Origin: Roseburia sp.
GTDB taxonomy: Bacteria; Bacillota; Clostridia; Lachnospirales; Lachnospiraceae
NCBI GenBank assembly: GCA_019421345.1
Contig: JAHZFL010000003.1
Location: 145,706-209,705 of the forward strand
Direction of reading: 5' to 3'
Length of the DNA: 64,000 bases
Shown here: one piece after another, positions 15,778 through 24,930 of the stretch
How the letters are laid out: every line of letters begins with the position of its first letter
Position numbering within the stretch: the stretch's first letter is position 1
Position numbers and translations under genes: made by a program
Notes under the pieces: generated by a model
Seen by the model: the letters and a program-made list of their open reading frames with translations, nothing else
The model's database searches: none
What the model was told of the DNA's origin: nothing

Positions 15778-17070
15778 ATGTTCGGACGAAAGAAAAAGAG
15801 AGAGCCGGGGAGCGGTGTGATCGAAAAAACAGTCTCGTATATGCTGGCAGTGCCAAGAGAGATTGAAAGCGTACAAAATCCTATGGAGATCCTGGCACGA
15901 TTAAAGACCGGCAGCTTATTTGAGACGGAGCAGGCAGAGCTTCAGGATGGGCACATAAAGGTTCTTATACAATATGAAGGAGAAGAATACCAGGCAGATA
16001 TTTTTGCAGAATCATATGAAATAGGACCTTTGTTTACGGTAAATCATCAGTTAAGTGAAGCTGATCACAGCGTTGTGGCAGAATCAGATCAGGGAGTTGC
16101 GGTTGTCATGACATTCGGGGAGGATGTTTTAAAATCCTATCATGTGCAATTAAAAATACTGGATACGATAGTGCCGGACATGGCTGGGATGATTGATTTC
16201 TGTACCGAAAGAGTATTATCCGGTGTATGGGTGAAGCTTGCGGCACAGTCTATGATCCAGCCTTCTCCCGATTATCTATACGCCGTGCAGGCTGTCAGCA
16301 ATGGAAACGGACAGGTATGGCTTCACACGCATGGGCTGAACCGGTGCGGGGCGATTGAGGTCGAGATATTAGATTCAGACCAGGAGAATTATCAGAATCA
16401 TTCCTCCATTCTGCAGACATTGGGAAAAAGAATTATTTCCGATCATACGTTCATCGAGGAGGAGGATGCGTTCATGGTCGGGCGCATGAACAACGGCGCT
16501 TATATCGTGGCGACATGGATTGCGTACGAGGAAGCCTTAAAGCTTTATCCAAAGGACATACTGGGAGGTGTTCGGGACAGGAAGGATGGTCACAATGAAG
16601 CTACGGGAGTCGTTTATCTGTATTTGAGTGAAAAAGATTTTGAAAATAAAAAATACAGACATGTATCGGCGATCAACGAGTATCTTTTAGATAATGTACT
16701 TATGATGTATTCCAATGAAGAAACATTGCGCATGAGTGCACTGGCAAAAGAAAGACTGCACTATTTTTCCAATGCCATAAAAAATGAGGATACAGAAGGG
16801 ATCATGAAGATCGGGCTTGAGGTCGATGAGGAATATAAGCAGGAGGAAGGCTTCCGTGAGCATATTTGGTTTCATATCAAAGAAATCAATGGCAGTAAGG
16901 CGCAGGCAGTTTTGACGCAGGAGCCGTATTATATCAAGGATCTGCATGAGGATGCGGAAATGGAGGTCGACTTAAATGATCTGACGGATTGGATTTTGTT
17001 GACACCGGAGGGATCGGTGACGCCGGATAGTGTGTACCTGTTAGAGAAAGATTCAGACAGTCCGGCTTAG
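15778..17070 (+). CDS. DUF4026 protein with a C-terminal DUF2314-like domain
   Basis: 430 soluble residues without signal peptide or membrane helix. The N-terminal and middle parts resemble DUF4026 proteins of Clostridia, by recollection of the family's general look. The last 90 residues (EHIWFHIKEING, EPYYIKDLHEDAEMEVDLND, DWILLTPEG) have the layout of DUF2314, a small beta domain of unknown role. The ATG at 15778 has GGGGGAAGG before it; an upstream in-frame ATG at 15721 lacks a ribosome site. It is followed after 14 bases by the MazG-like gene, so the two likely share a transcript. No function can be given. Confidence 0.6.
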   Translation: MFGRKKKREPGSGVIEKTVSYMLAVPREIESVQNPMEILARLKTGSLFETEQAELQDGHIKVLIQYEGEEYQADIFAESYEIGPLFTVNHQLSEADHSVVAESDQGVAVVMTFGEDVLKSYHVQLKILDTIVPDMAGMIDFCTERVLSGVWVKLAAQSMIQPSPDYLYAVQAVSNGNGQVWLHTHGLNRCGAIEVEILDSDQENYQNHSSILQTLGKRIISDHTFIEEEDAFMVGRMNNGAYIVATWIAYEEALKLYPKDILGGVRDRKDGHNEATGVVYLYLSEKDFENKKYRHVSAINEYLLDNVLMMYSNEETLRMSALAKERLHYFSNAIKNEDTEGIMKIGLEVDEEYKQEEGFREHIWFHIKEINGSKAQAVLTQEPYYIKDLHEDAEMEVDLNDLTDWILLTPEGSVTPDSVYLLEKDSDSPA

Positions 17071-17084
17071 AGGGGAGAGTACTT

Positions 17085-17420
17085 ATGAAAGATTTTACGA
17101 TCAGTGAGATGCTTTCTATGCAAAAGCAATTACAGGAGCAATACAAGGATCAATGGGAAAAAATTTCACCGGCAGCCGGGAAGCATCATCTGCTTTGGAT
17201 GATCGGAGAGGTTGGAGAGGTGATCGATCTGATCAAGAAGAACGGGGATATGAAAGCGGTCACAGATGCCGGAATCAGAAAGGACCTTGTGGAGGAAATG
17301 GCAGATGTGCTGATGTATTATAATGACGTTCTGTTATGCTACGGCATTACGCCGGAGGAATTAAAGGATGCATATACGAAGAAATTTGAAAGAAACATGA
17401 CGCGGTGGCAGAAAGGCTGA
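17085..17420 (+). CDS. MazG-like nucleotide pyrophosphohydrolase
   Basis: 111 residues of the all-alpha NTP pyrophosphohydrolase superfamily, which split NTPs or dNTPs to NMP and pyrophosphate and help clean the nucleotide pool. The two metal-binding acidic motifs are visible: GEVGEVIDLIKK (ExxE, about residues 45-56) and DLVEEMADVLMYYND (ExxD, about residues 67-81). It is a single-domain form, shorter than full MazG. The ATG follows GGGGAGAG. The stop lies just before the start of the next gene, so the run from 15778 to 18760 is probably one operon. Confidence 0.85.
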   Translation: MKDFTISEMLSMQKQLQEQYKDQWEKISPAAGKHHLLWMIGEVGEVIDLIKKNGDMKAVTDAGIRKDLVEEMADVLMYYNDVLLCYGITPEELKDAYTKKFERNMTRWQKG

Positions 17421-17425
17421 AACTT

Positions 17426-18760
17426 ATGTGCACAATAAAAGCTTGTCTGCGATGCTTTTTTGCGATCATGATCAGTGTAACGGCAAATTTACCGATCCTT
17501 ATCAGCCGCTTACAAACACCTTGGCTTGCGGTGCTGTCTGTCATAGGATTTTTGGTTATCAATATCAAGCCATGCCCTTTCGGAGAGAAAATAAAGACAA
17601 GAAGGCTTCGCTGTGTCCGCGATGGATGTGAGCTGCTAAAGCTGTTTTTGATTTCGGCGACAATATCCGGTCTGTTTCAGCTTGCAGCGATCCCCGTTGT
17701 ATTTGCGCAGGAGAAGCTTTTGTGGTTCGGCAATCTTGCCGCTGTCCTTCTGGCGGATGCAGTTGTATTCTGGAACGGCATCATCCGCGTATATCTTAGC
17801 TCTGTACAGCTTGGCATTAAGTGGCGGGTGATCGGTATTGTCTGCGGGATGATTCCGATCGTGCATCTGATCGTACTTGCAAAGCTGATCCGTTTGGCGT
17901 CCGAAGAAGCTGCCTTTGAAAATAGCAAGCTGGAAATCAACGAGCTTCGGACAAATGAGCAGATCTGTGATACGCGTTATCCGATTTTGATGGTGCATGG
18001 AGTGTTTTTTCGGGATTTCCGCTATTTGAATTACTGGGGGCGCATTCCAAAGGAGCTTGTGCGAAACGGAGCGCGTATCTATTATGGAAATCACCAGTCC
18101 GCGGCATCTGTTGCAGACAGCGGTGCAGAATTAAAGGCGCGCATCTTAGAGATCATTGCGCAGACAGGCGCAGAGAAGCTTAACGTCATCGCACACTCAA
18201 AAGGCGGACTTGATATGCGCTATGCTGTCAGTAAGCTTGGTATGGATACCTATGTCGCATCGCTTACGACGATCAACACGCCGCATCGCGGCTGTGTATT
18301 TGCCGATTACCTTCTGTCCAGGATACCGGCTGCTTTGCAGCAGAGAGTAGCGGCTGCCTATCATGCAGCCTTAAAAAAAGCAGGAGATGAAAATCCGGAC
18401 TTTCTTGCGGCAGTAAATGATCTGACAGCCTCCGCCTGTCTGGCATTTAATCAGGAAGTTTTGGATATGCCGGGCGTATACTACCAAAGCGTTGGATCGA
18501 GGCTGAACCGTCCGTCTGCCGGAAGATTTCCGCTTAATTTCTCCTATCACCTTGTGAAATATTTTGACGGGCCAAACGACGGACTTGTGGCGGAGAGCTC
18601 CTTTCCGTGGGGAGCGGACTACCGGCTGTTGACGGTGGACGGAGCGCGCGGTATTTCGCATGGAGATATGATCGACCTAAACAGGGAGAATATACCGGGC
18701 TTTGACGTGCGGGAGTTTTATGTCTCGCTTGTACATAAATTAAAGGAAAAAGGATTTTAA
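17426..18760 (+). CDS. Membrane-anchored alpha/beta-hydrolase, lipase-like
   Basis: 444 residues from the ATG at 17426 (AAAGG about 10 bases upstream); a GTG at 17405 is possible and would overlap the previous gene. The first 170 residues hold four or five hydrophobic helices. The rest is an alpha/beta hydrolase of the triacylglycerol-lipase type. Its features are PILMVHGVFFRD (oxyanion strand), the nucleophile elbow IAHSKGG with the likely catalytic Ser, the conserved TTINTPHRG typical of lipases, and a C-terminal GDGLV-like FDGPNDGLV with a later His (ISHGD). The catalytic part probably acts on lipids or esters at the membrane; the substrate is unknown. Confidence 0.75.
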   Translation: MCTIKACLRCFFAIMISVTANLPILISRLQTPWLAVLSVIGFLVINIKPCPFGEKIKTRRLRCVRDGCELLKLFLISATISGLFQLAAIPVVFAQEKLLWFGNLAAVLLADAVVFWNGIIRVYLSSVQLGIKWRVIGIVCGMIPIVHLIVLAKLIRLASEEAAFENSKLEINELRTNEQICDTRYPILMVHGVFFRDFRYLNYWGRIPKELVRNGARIYYGNHQSAASVADSGAELKARILEIIAQTGAEKLNVIAHSKGGLDMRYAVSKLGMDTYVASLTTINTPHRGCVFADYLLSRIPAALQQRVAAAYHAALKKAGDENPDFLAAVNDLTASACLAFNQEVLDMPGVYYQSVGSRLNRPSAGRFPLNFSYHLVKYFDGPNDGLVAESSFPWGADYRLLTVDGARGISHGDMIDLNRENIPGFDVREFYVSLVHKLKEKGF

Positions 18761-18793
18761 AAATAGGAATAGAAGGAGATTTTCGCATAGGAT

Positions 18794-19834
18794 ATGGAAC
18801 AGCAGCACAAGCGCAGGGTGCGCTACCGGGGCACACATCCGAGACATTTTCACGAAAAATATAAGGAGCTAAATCCCGGTAAATATCAGGACACGATAGC
18901 ACATGTCATAGAAAAGGGAGGAACACCTGCGGGAATGCATATTTCCATTATGGTGCCTGAGATACTTGAGATTTTACAGATACAGCCGGGGATGCGGGGA
19001 CTGGATGCAACGCTTGGCTATGGCGGTCATACGGCAAAGATGCTGGAATGTCTGCACGGACAGGGGCACATCTGTGCGTTGGATGTTGACCCGATCGAGA
19101 TAGAAAAGACAAGAGCGAGGCTTGCGTCAATGGGCTACGGCGATGAGCTTCTTACCGTTTTGCGAAAGAATTTTGCAGAGATTGATACTGTAGCGGAGGA
19201 ATATGGAAGATTTCAGTTTGTGCTGGCAGATTTGGGCGTTTCGTCCATGCAGATAGATGATCCAAGCCGTGGCTTTACCTACAAATATGATGGACCGCTC
19301 GATCTGAGACTTGACCCGACAAAAGGGACGTCTGCCGCTGCGCGCTTGCGTGAGCTGACGCGGGAGGAACTGGAGGGCATGCTTCTTACCAATTCCGACG
19401 AGACGTATGCGGCGCAGATCGCAAAGGCGATCACGACAGTTTTTCGCAAGGGAGGCAGGATCGACACAACGCTTGCGCTGCGCGACGTGATTGCGGGGGC
19501 GCTTTCGATGCTGCCGGAGGAGGAGAAAAAAGAGGCGTTAAAGAAATCGTGCGCGCGTACGTTTCAGGCGCTGCGCATTGACGTAAACAGTGAATTTGAG
19601 GTGCTGGAGGAATTTTTGGAAAAGCTTCCCAAGGCGCTTGCACCGGGCGGACGGGCAGCGATCTTAACATTTCATTCCGGTGAGGATCGCCTCGTGAAGA
19701 AATCTCTGAAGAACCTTTATAAGGAGGGAATTTATCGGGAGATTTCAGCGGATGTGATTCGTCCGTCCGCAGAGGAATGTAACCGCAACAGCCGCGCACG
19801 ATCGACAAAGCTGCGCTGGGCAGTGCGCGCATAA
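18794..19834 (+). CDS. RsmH-family 16S rRNA (cytosine1402-N4)-methyltransferase with N-terminal extension
   Basis: 346 residues. The SAM-binding motif LDATLGYGGHT begins only near residue 67, after about 40 extra basic residues rich in His, Arg and Lys; classic RsmH has this motif near residue 35. Further RsmH blocks are clear: LADLGVSSMQIDDPSRGF, GPLDLRLD, ALRIDVNSEF and LTFHSGEDRLVK, and the NSRARSTKLR end. RsmH methylates C1402 in the 16S decoding centre. It lies away from any mraZ/ftsL/division cluster, so it may be a second copy beside a standard mraW elsewhere, as seen in other Lachnospiraceae. AAGGAG lies 15 bases before the ATG. Confidence 0.85.
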   Translation: MEQQHKRRVRYRGTHPRHFHEKYKELNPGKYQDTIAHVIEKGGTPAGMHISIMVPEILEILQIQPGMRGLDATLGYGGHTAKMLECLHGQGHICALDVDPIEIEKTRARLASMGYGDELLTVLRKNFAEIDTVAEEYGRFQFVLADLGVSSMQIDDPSRGFTYKYDGPLDLRLDPTKGTSAAARLRELTREELEGMLLTNSDETYAAQIAKAITTVFRKGGRIDTTLALRDVIAGALSMLPEEEKKEALKKSCARTFQALRIDVNSEFEVLEEFLEKLPKALAPGGRAAILTFHSGEDRLVKKSLKNLYKEGIYREISADVIRPSAEECNRNSRARSTKLRWAVRA

Positions 19835-19866
19835 AAAAATACAAATAAACAAAGGGGGATTCTAAA

Positions 19867-21177
19867 ATGAGAATGTATGACTTGATCACAAAGAAAAAGC
19901 TGGGACAGGAGCTGACCAAAGAGGAGATCTACTATATGATCGAAGGCTTTACGGACGGCAGCATTCCCGATTATCAGATGGCTGCAATGACAATGGCAAT
20001 CTGCTTTCAGGGGATGAGCAAGCGTGAGACCGTCGAGCTGACACTTGCCATGCGCGACAGCGGCGATGTGCTCGATCTTTCCGGTATTCACGGTGTGAAG
20101 GTGGATAAACACAGTACGGGAGGCGTCGGTGATAAGACCTCGCTCGCGCTCACGCCGATCATTGCGGCGCTTGGCGTTCCGGTCGCGAAAATGTCCGGCA
20201 GAGGACTTGGGCATACTGGCGGCACGATTGATAAATTGGAGTGCTTTGCGGGATTTACGACAGGGATTTCGGAGGAAACCTTTGTGCGCAATGTCAATGA
20301 GATCGGCATCGCCATTGCGGGGCAGACGGCAAATCTTGCTCCGGCAGACAAAAAGCTTTATGCGCTGCGTGATGTGACGGCGACAGTTGACCAGATGTCC
20401 TTGATCGCAAGCTCCATCATGTCAAAAAAGCTGGCGTCCGGCAGTGATGCGATCGTTCTTGACGTAAAAACGGGAAACGGCGCGTTTATGAAGAAATTCG
20501 AGGATTCCGCGGCGCTGGCAGAGGAAATGGTATCGATCGGCACGCTCGCCGGAAAAAAGACGGCTGCCGTCATTACCGATATGGACCAGCCGCTTGGCTA
20601 TGCCGTCGGAAATGCGCTTGAGGTGATAGAGGCGCTTGATACCTTAGACGGCAAAGGACCGCAGGATTTTAAAGAGGTTGTGTTTGCACTCGGTTCCCTG
20701 ATGCTGCAGCTTTCCGGACGCGCGGCGGATGAGAAGGAAGCGTGCGCGCTCATGGAGGGCGTTATTGCAGACGGCTCTGCCAAGAAGAAATTTGCAGAAT
20801 TTATCGAGGCACAGGGCGGTGATCCGGCTCCTGTATTCGATCCGTCGCTGCTTGCGGTTGCAGAGACAAAGATTCCTGTCATTGCAGACAAAGACGGCTA
20901 TGTGCACCGTATTCTTGCCGAGGAGATTGGAATCGCCTGCATGAGTCTTGGCGGTGGCAGAGAGACGAAGGAGAGCGAGATCGACCTTTCTGTCGGGATC
21001 GTCCTTAAAAAGAAAAACGGTGATGCCGTAGCGGCGGGCGATACGCTGGCTGTCATTTACGGGAATGATGAGGAGAAGCTTGCGCGTGCAAGGGAGCGTG
21101 TGGCGGGCGCCTATGAGATTTTAGGAGAGCCGGCAAAAAAACAGCCTGTGATCCGCAAATATATCTTTTCTGAATAA
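19867..21177 (+). CDS. pdp: Pyrimidine-nucleoside phosphorylase
   Basis: 436 residues, the usual size of the thymidine/pyrimidine nucleoside phosphorylase family, which splits uridine and thymidine with phosphate to base plus (deoxy)ribose-1-phosphate. The family fingerprint SGRGLGHTGGTIDKLE is at about residues 109-124. KHSTGGVGDKTSL (phosphate-binding loop), MSKKLASGSDAIVLDVKTGNGAF and the C-terminal GxVxxxxGDxLA-like half are also present. The ATG follows AAAGGGGG. It appears alone between rsmH and yqfC and serves nucleoside salvage. Confidence 0.95.
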   Translation: MRMYDLITKKKLGQELTKEEIYYMIEGFTDGSIPDYQMAAMTMAICFQGMSKRETVELTLAMRDSGDVLDLSGIHGVKVDKHSTGGVGDKTSLALTPIIAALGVPVAKMSGRGLGHTGGTIDKLECFAGFTTGISEETFVRNVNEIGIAIAGQTANLAPADKKLYALRDVTATVDQMSLIASSIMSKKLASGSDAIVLDVKTGNGAFMKKFEDSAALAEEMVSIGTLAGKKTAAVITDMDQPLGYAVGNALEVIEALDTLDGKGPQDFKEVVFALGSLMLQLSGRAADEKEACALMEGVIADGSAKKKFAEFIEAQGGDPAPVFDPSLLAVAETKIPVIADKDGYVHRILAEEIGIACMSLGGGRETKESEIDLSVGIVLKKKNGDAVAAGDTLAVIYGNDEEKLARARERVAGAYEILGEPAKKQPVIRKYIFSE

Positions 21178-21205
21178 GATTTCGTTATTTTTCATATAGT
21201 TATAT

Positions 21206-21505
21206 ATGAAAAGAAATCGCAAACATGCGCAGGAGCATACGCCGTCCCTGCGTGAAAAAATGGTAACTAATTTAGAGCTTCCCAAAGACCTGATGCTTGG
21301 AGCAAGCGTGCTCACCGTCACAGGCCGGGGGGAGGCGTTAATTTCAAATTATAAAGGAATCCTTGAGTATCGGGATTCCTTTATCAGAGTTCAGACAAAA
21401 AATTGCAGGATTCAGATTTCCGGTGCACAGCTTGCAATCAATTATTACACCAATGAGGAAATGAAAATTACGGGGTTTATCGAAACGATCCAATACGAGA
21501 GCTAG
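21206..21505 (+). CDS. yqfC: Sporulation protein YqfC
   Basis: 99 residues of the YabP/YqfC family, small beta-rich proteins needed for spore formation in Bacillus and Clostridia. ELPKDLMLGASVLTVTGRGEALISNYKGILEY is the family core, followed by VQTKNCRIQISGAQLAI. It starts 28 bases after pdp and ends 6 bases before yqfD, the conserved yqfC-yqfD order. No good -10/-35 pair was recognised; the pair is under mother-cell sigma-E control in Bacillus. Confidence 0.88.
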   Translation: MKRNRKHAQEHTPSLREKMVTNLELPKDLMLGASVLTVTGRGEALISNYKGILEYRDSFIRVQTKNCRIQISGAQLAINYYTNEEMKITGFIETIQYES

Positions 21506-21511
21506 AGGCTT

Positions 21512-22756
21512 ATGCTGTTATCTCTTATGAAATATGCGCAGGGATACGTTTTTGTCCGGCTCACCGGATATGCACCGGAACGGTTCCTCAATCTTTGCGG
21601 AAACCGCAATATACTGATCTGGAATCTTGCCCCGTGTGAGGGCGGTTATCAATTCTGCATCAGTGTCAAGGGCTTTCGCGAGCTAAGACCGCTGCTAAAG
21701 AAGACCCGCACAAGAATCTGTATCCTCCGCCGTGTGGGGCTGCCGTTTTTTACGTTCCGCTACCGCGGGCGCAAGCTGTTTGGGCTTGGGATTTTTTTGT
21801 TTGGAATGCTGTTATACTATCTTTCCGGTTTTATCTGGAATATTGAGATTAACGGCAATTCCTATCTGTCAAACGAAGTAATTTTGGACTTCTTAAAGGA
21901 GGAGTCATGCTCATTTGGCACAAGAAAACGATTCATCGACTGTGCAGCCTTAGAGGAGTCGCTGCGCAGCCGATATGAGGAGGTTATCTGGACCTCGATC
22001 AAGATTTACGGAACGAAAATGACAGTAGACATTCAGGAAAATCTGCTGCCGGAGGAGCAGTACGAAAAGAAAGAGGACACTGCATATGATATTATCGCGG
22101 CAAAGGACGGAACAATTACGGAAATCGTCACAAGGAGCGGCACACCTATGGTCGCTGCGGGCGCGGAGGTAAAAAAGGGCGACGTACTCGTGCGCGGAAG
22201 CATTGACATTTTAAACGATGCGCAGGAGGTTGCCGAGTATCTTTATCCGGGGGCGGACGCTGATATTATAGCTTCCGTAAGCTATCCATATGAGGAGGTC
22301 ATTCCGGAAACCTATACAAAGCTCGTGCCGACCGGGGAACAAAAGACGCACTATGCGCTGCGTATCGGCGGACTGACGCTTGAGAATCCGTTTTTTCACA
22401 GCGACTATGAGGAATACCGCGTTGCGGCGGAAACGTATCAGCTTCATGTGACGGACAATTTTTACCTGCCGGTCTGGCTGACGCGGTCTTCCTATGAGGA
22501 GGTCAAAAAGCAGCAAAAGACCTATACAGAGGCGGAAATCCGGCAGATTGCTACAAAGAATCTGGCAAACTTTTTAAAAGATTTGGAAGAAAAAGGTATT
22601 CAAATTATTGAAAAAAATGTTATGATAAAGAAAACAGGCAAAAACTATGTCGTAAGCGGCACGATTTTCGTGCATGAATCCATAGTTTCCTATCAGCCGA
22701 CAGAAACAGTAACGATTCCAGAGGAAGAAAGGCAGCAAACAGATGAGTCTGACTGA
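21512..22756 (+). CDS. yqfD: Sporulation protein YqfD
   Basis: 414 residues. A short N-terminal cytoplasmic part (VRLTGYAPERFLNLC) is followed by one clear membrane helix near residues 90-110 (LFGLGIFLFGMLLYYLSGF). Then comes FIWNIEINGNSYLS, the start of a POTRA-like outside domain typical of YqfD, and a long beta-rich C-terminal part. YqfD is a mother-cell sporulation protein in Bacillus. The stop overlaps the phoH start by 14 bases, so translation is coupled. Its presence with yqfC suggests a spore-forming lineage, not proof that this strain sporulates. Confidence 0.88.
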   Translation: MLLSLMKYAQGYVFVRLTGYAPERFLNLCGNRNILIWNLAPCEGGYQFCISVKGFRELRPLLKKTRTRICILRRVGLPFFTFRYRGRKLFGLGIFLFGMLLYYLSGFIWNIEINGNSYLSNEVILDFLKEESCSFGTRKRFIDCAALEESLRSRYEEVIWTSIKIYGTKMTVDIQENLLPEEQYEKKEDTAYDIIAAKDGTITEIVTRSGTPMVAAGAEVKKGDVLVRGSIDILNDAQEVAEYLYPGADADIIASVSYPYEEVIPETYTKLVPTGEQKTHYALRIGGLTLENPFFHSDYEEYRVAAETYQLHVTDNFYLPVWLTRSSYEEVKKQQKTYTEAEIRQIATKNLANFLKDLEEKGIQIIEKNVMIKKTGKNYVVSGTIFVHESIVSYQPTETVTIPEEERQQTDESD

Positions 22757-23759
22757 AATATCTTTTCGTATTCCGGCTGACCACATGGCAAATGTATTCG
22801 GTCAGTTTGATGCATATATTAAGAAAATAGAGCGCGCGCTCCATGTTACGGTTGTCGTGCGCGGAGAGAGCATGAAAATTCTCGGCGAGGATCATCAGGC
22901 AAAGCGTGCAGGGGACGTATTCCGACAGCTTCTGACCTTATCCGAGCGGGGCAATGTCATTTCCGAGCAGAATGTTGATTATGCGCTGGCGCTCATGGCG
23001 GAGGAGAAAGAGGCTGCGATCGTGGAGATTGACAGAGAGTGTATCTGCCATACGATAAACGGCAAGCCCGTAAAGCCAAAGACGCTTGGGCAGAAGGCTT
23101 ACGTCGATGCCATCCGCCGGAAGATGATCGTTTTCGGTATGGGGCCTGCGGGAACGGGAAAGACTTACCTTGCAATGGCAATGGCGATCACTGCCTTTAA
23201 GAATGAGGAGGTCGGACGTATTATTTTGACGCGTCCGGCAATCGAGGCGGGGGAGAAGCTTGGGTTTCTTCCGGGCGATCTGCAGAGCAAGGTCGATCCC
23301 TACCTAAGACCGCTTTACGATGCGCTCTATCAGATCATGGGTGCAGAGAGCTTTCAGAAGAACATGGAAAAAGGATTGATCGAGGTTGCGCCGCTTGCCT
23401 ATATGCGCGGACGCACCCTAGACAATGCCTTTATTATTCTGGATGAGGCACAAAATACAACGCCTGCACAGATGAAGATGTTTTTGACGCGTATCGGTTT
23501 TGGCTCAAAGGCAGTCATCACCGGCGACGCGACACAAAAGGACTTAGCGCCGGGGGCGCCGTCGGGACTTGACATTGCCCTTCGCGTGCTGCGCGGTGTT
23601 GAGGAGATCGGTATCTGTGAGCTTACCAGTCTCGACGTGGTGCGTCATCCCGTTGTACAAAAGATTGTCAAGGCATATGAGGATTACGAGCAGAGGAGCT
23701 TAAAGAAAGAAAAGAAAAAGGCGGAGAGCGCAAAGAGGGGACGAAAGAAATATGAGTGA
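22743..23759 (+). CDS. PhoH family ATPase (PhoL)
   Basis: 338 residues. An N-terminal KH-like part (about 1-100) precedes the PhoH P-loop ATPase: Walker A GPAGTGKTYLAMAMA near residue 136, RPAIEAGEKLGFLPGD, Walker B AFIILDEAQNTTPAQMKMFL near residue 227, TGDATQKDL. PhoH proteins are RNA-linked ATPases; the neighbourhood with ybeY is highly conserved and suggests a role in rRNA maturation or RNA quality control. The ATG overlaps the yqfD end; the gene ends with a Lys-rich tail and overlaps the next start by 8 bases. Confidence 0.93.
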   Translation: MSLTEISFRIPADHMANVFGQFDAYIKKIERALHVTVVVRGESMKILGEDHQAKRAGDVFRQLLTLSERGNVISEQNVDYALALMAEEKEAAIVEIDRECICHTINGKPVKPKTLGQKAYVDAIRRKMIVFGMGPAGTGKTYLAMAMAITAFKNEEVGRIILTRPAIEAGEKLGFLPGDLQSKVDPYLRPLYDALYQIMGAESFQKNMEKGLIEVAPLAYMRGRTLDNAFIILDEAQNTTPAQMKMFLTRIGFGSKAVITGDATQKDLAPGAPSGLDIALRVLRGVEEIGICELTSLDVVRHPVVQKIVKAYEDYEQRSLKKEKKKAESAKRGRKKYE

Positions 23760-24930
23760 CCGTTTTGTTGCAAAGCGCTACCTGAATCTGATCGGAATCC
23801 TGTTTGTCACGGTTGCGGGGACGATGGCGCTTTCTCTGCTGCATGGCAGCTATCTGGACGAGCTTTTTGTTTTTCTTCTTCTCGACGGTATATTTTTTGT
23901 TTTTCTTCTTCCGTTTCTAGAGCACGGACGCATGAATCGGGAGTTTTCCGCTAACAGAGAGACGACCTTTCGCAGAATTTTTTTGGGCTATCTGCTCGTA
24001 TGGCTGCTTATGACGGCAGGTTCGTACCTTCCCGAATTTTTAAAGCCGGCGATGGCAAGCGCCTTTTTGATGTCTGCCTGTGGAACACAGCTTATCTCTG
24101 TTTATACAGGCTTGTTTTTGAATACGATCGTCTGCCTAGTGCAGGGAAGCAGCAGCTATGAGCTGATCTGCTATGTTCTTCTGCTTCTTTGCGGCTGTAT
24201 GCTTGCAGACAGTGCGGAAAAAGGAAGGCTGCGCTTCTGGCACAGCCTGTCGGTTGTTCTGGCTTCCGCCGTTTTGCCGGCGCTGTTTGCATATCTTTGC
24301 TATCAGGAGCTTAGAATGCGTCTGCTGATCTTCGGGGCATTGGAGGGAATTTTGGTTGCGATTTTTTTCCGTTTCTGTTATCTTCCGGCACACATGGAAA
24401 CAGAGGACGAGGTTCCGAACCTTTTGGACGATATTTTGGAGGAGAGTTATCCGCTGAAACGGGAGTATCGGCAGTTTTCACAGGCGGCATACGAGCATGC
24501 CAGGTGTGTATCGCTGCTTGCAAGGGCATGCGCCCGATTAGTCGGGGCAGATGAGAAGCTTTGCGCGGCAGGCGGATTTTATTATCATGCCGGGATCATG
24601 GAGGGGGACGCTGTCGCGGAAAGCGGCGTGCATCTGGCGCAGAGAGAATGCTTTCCCGAACGGCTGATACAGATACTCGGTGAGTATCAGGGGGAGCAGC
24701 TTCCGATTTCGACGGTGGAATCTGCCATTGTGCATATGGTGGACGGGCTGCTGGAGCGTATCGAAGCACAGAAGAAACAGGGTACATCCGAGGACTGGGA
24801 TCAGGCGATATTTATTTACCGGACGCTCAATGATTTTTCGTCGCAGGGGCTATACGACCGATCGGGACTTAGTATGAATATGTTTTTAAAGATCAGGGAA
24901 TATCTGGTGAATCAGGAGACACTGCAATGA
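23752..24930 (+). CDS. Short PgpH/YqfF-like seven-helix membrane protein with a degenerate HD domain
   Basis: 392 residues against about 700 for PgpH (YqfF), the cyclic-di-AMP phosphodiesterase that occupies this spot between phoH and ybeY in other Firmicutes. The large outside N-terminal domain is missing. About seven hydrophobic helices (residues 12-215) lead straight into an HD-like region. There the first His survives (YEHARC, near residue 248), but the HD pair reads YYHAGI (near 280), so the metal-binding Asp is replaced by Ala. The following His-rich motifs are also gone (ILGEYQGEQ). A MVDGLLERI segment still matches the C-terminal helix. The protein is probably catalytically dead and may be structural or regulatory. 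It overlaps both neighbours (8 and 4 bases). Confidence 0.75.
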   Translation: MSDRFVAKRYLNLIGILFVTVAGTMALSLLHGSYLDELFVFLLLDGIFFVFLLPFLEHGRMNREFSANRETTFRRIFLGYLLVWLLMTAGSYLPEFLKPAMASAFLMSACGTQLISVYTGLFLNTIVCLVQGSSSYELICYVLLLLCGCMLADSAEKGRLRFWHSLSVVLASAVLPALFAYLCYQELRMRLLIFGALEGILVAIFFRFCYLPAHMETEDEVPNLLDDILEESYPLKREYRQFSQAAYEHARCVSLLARACARLVGADEKLCAAGGFYYHAGIMEGDAVAESGVHLAQRECFPERLIQILGEYQGEQLPISTVESAIVHMVDGLLERIEAQKKQGTSEDWDQAIFIYRTLNDFSSQGLYDRSGLSMNMFLKIREYLVNQETLQ

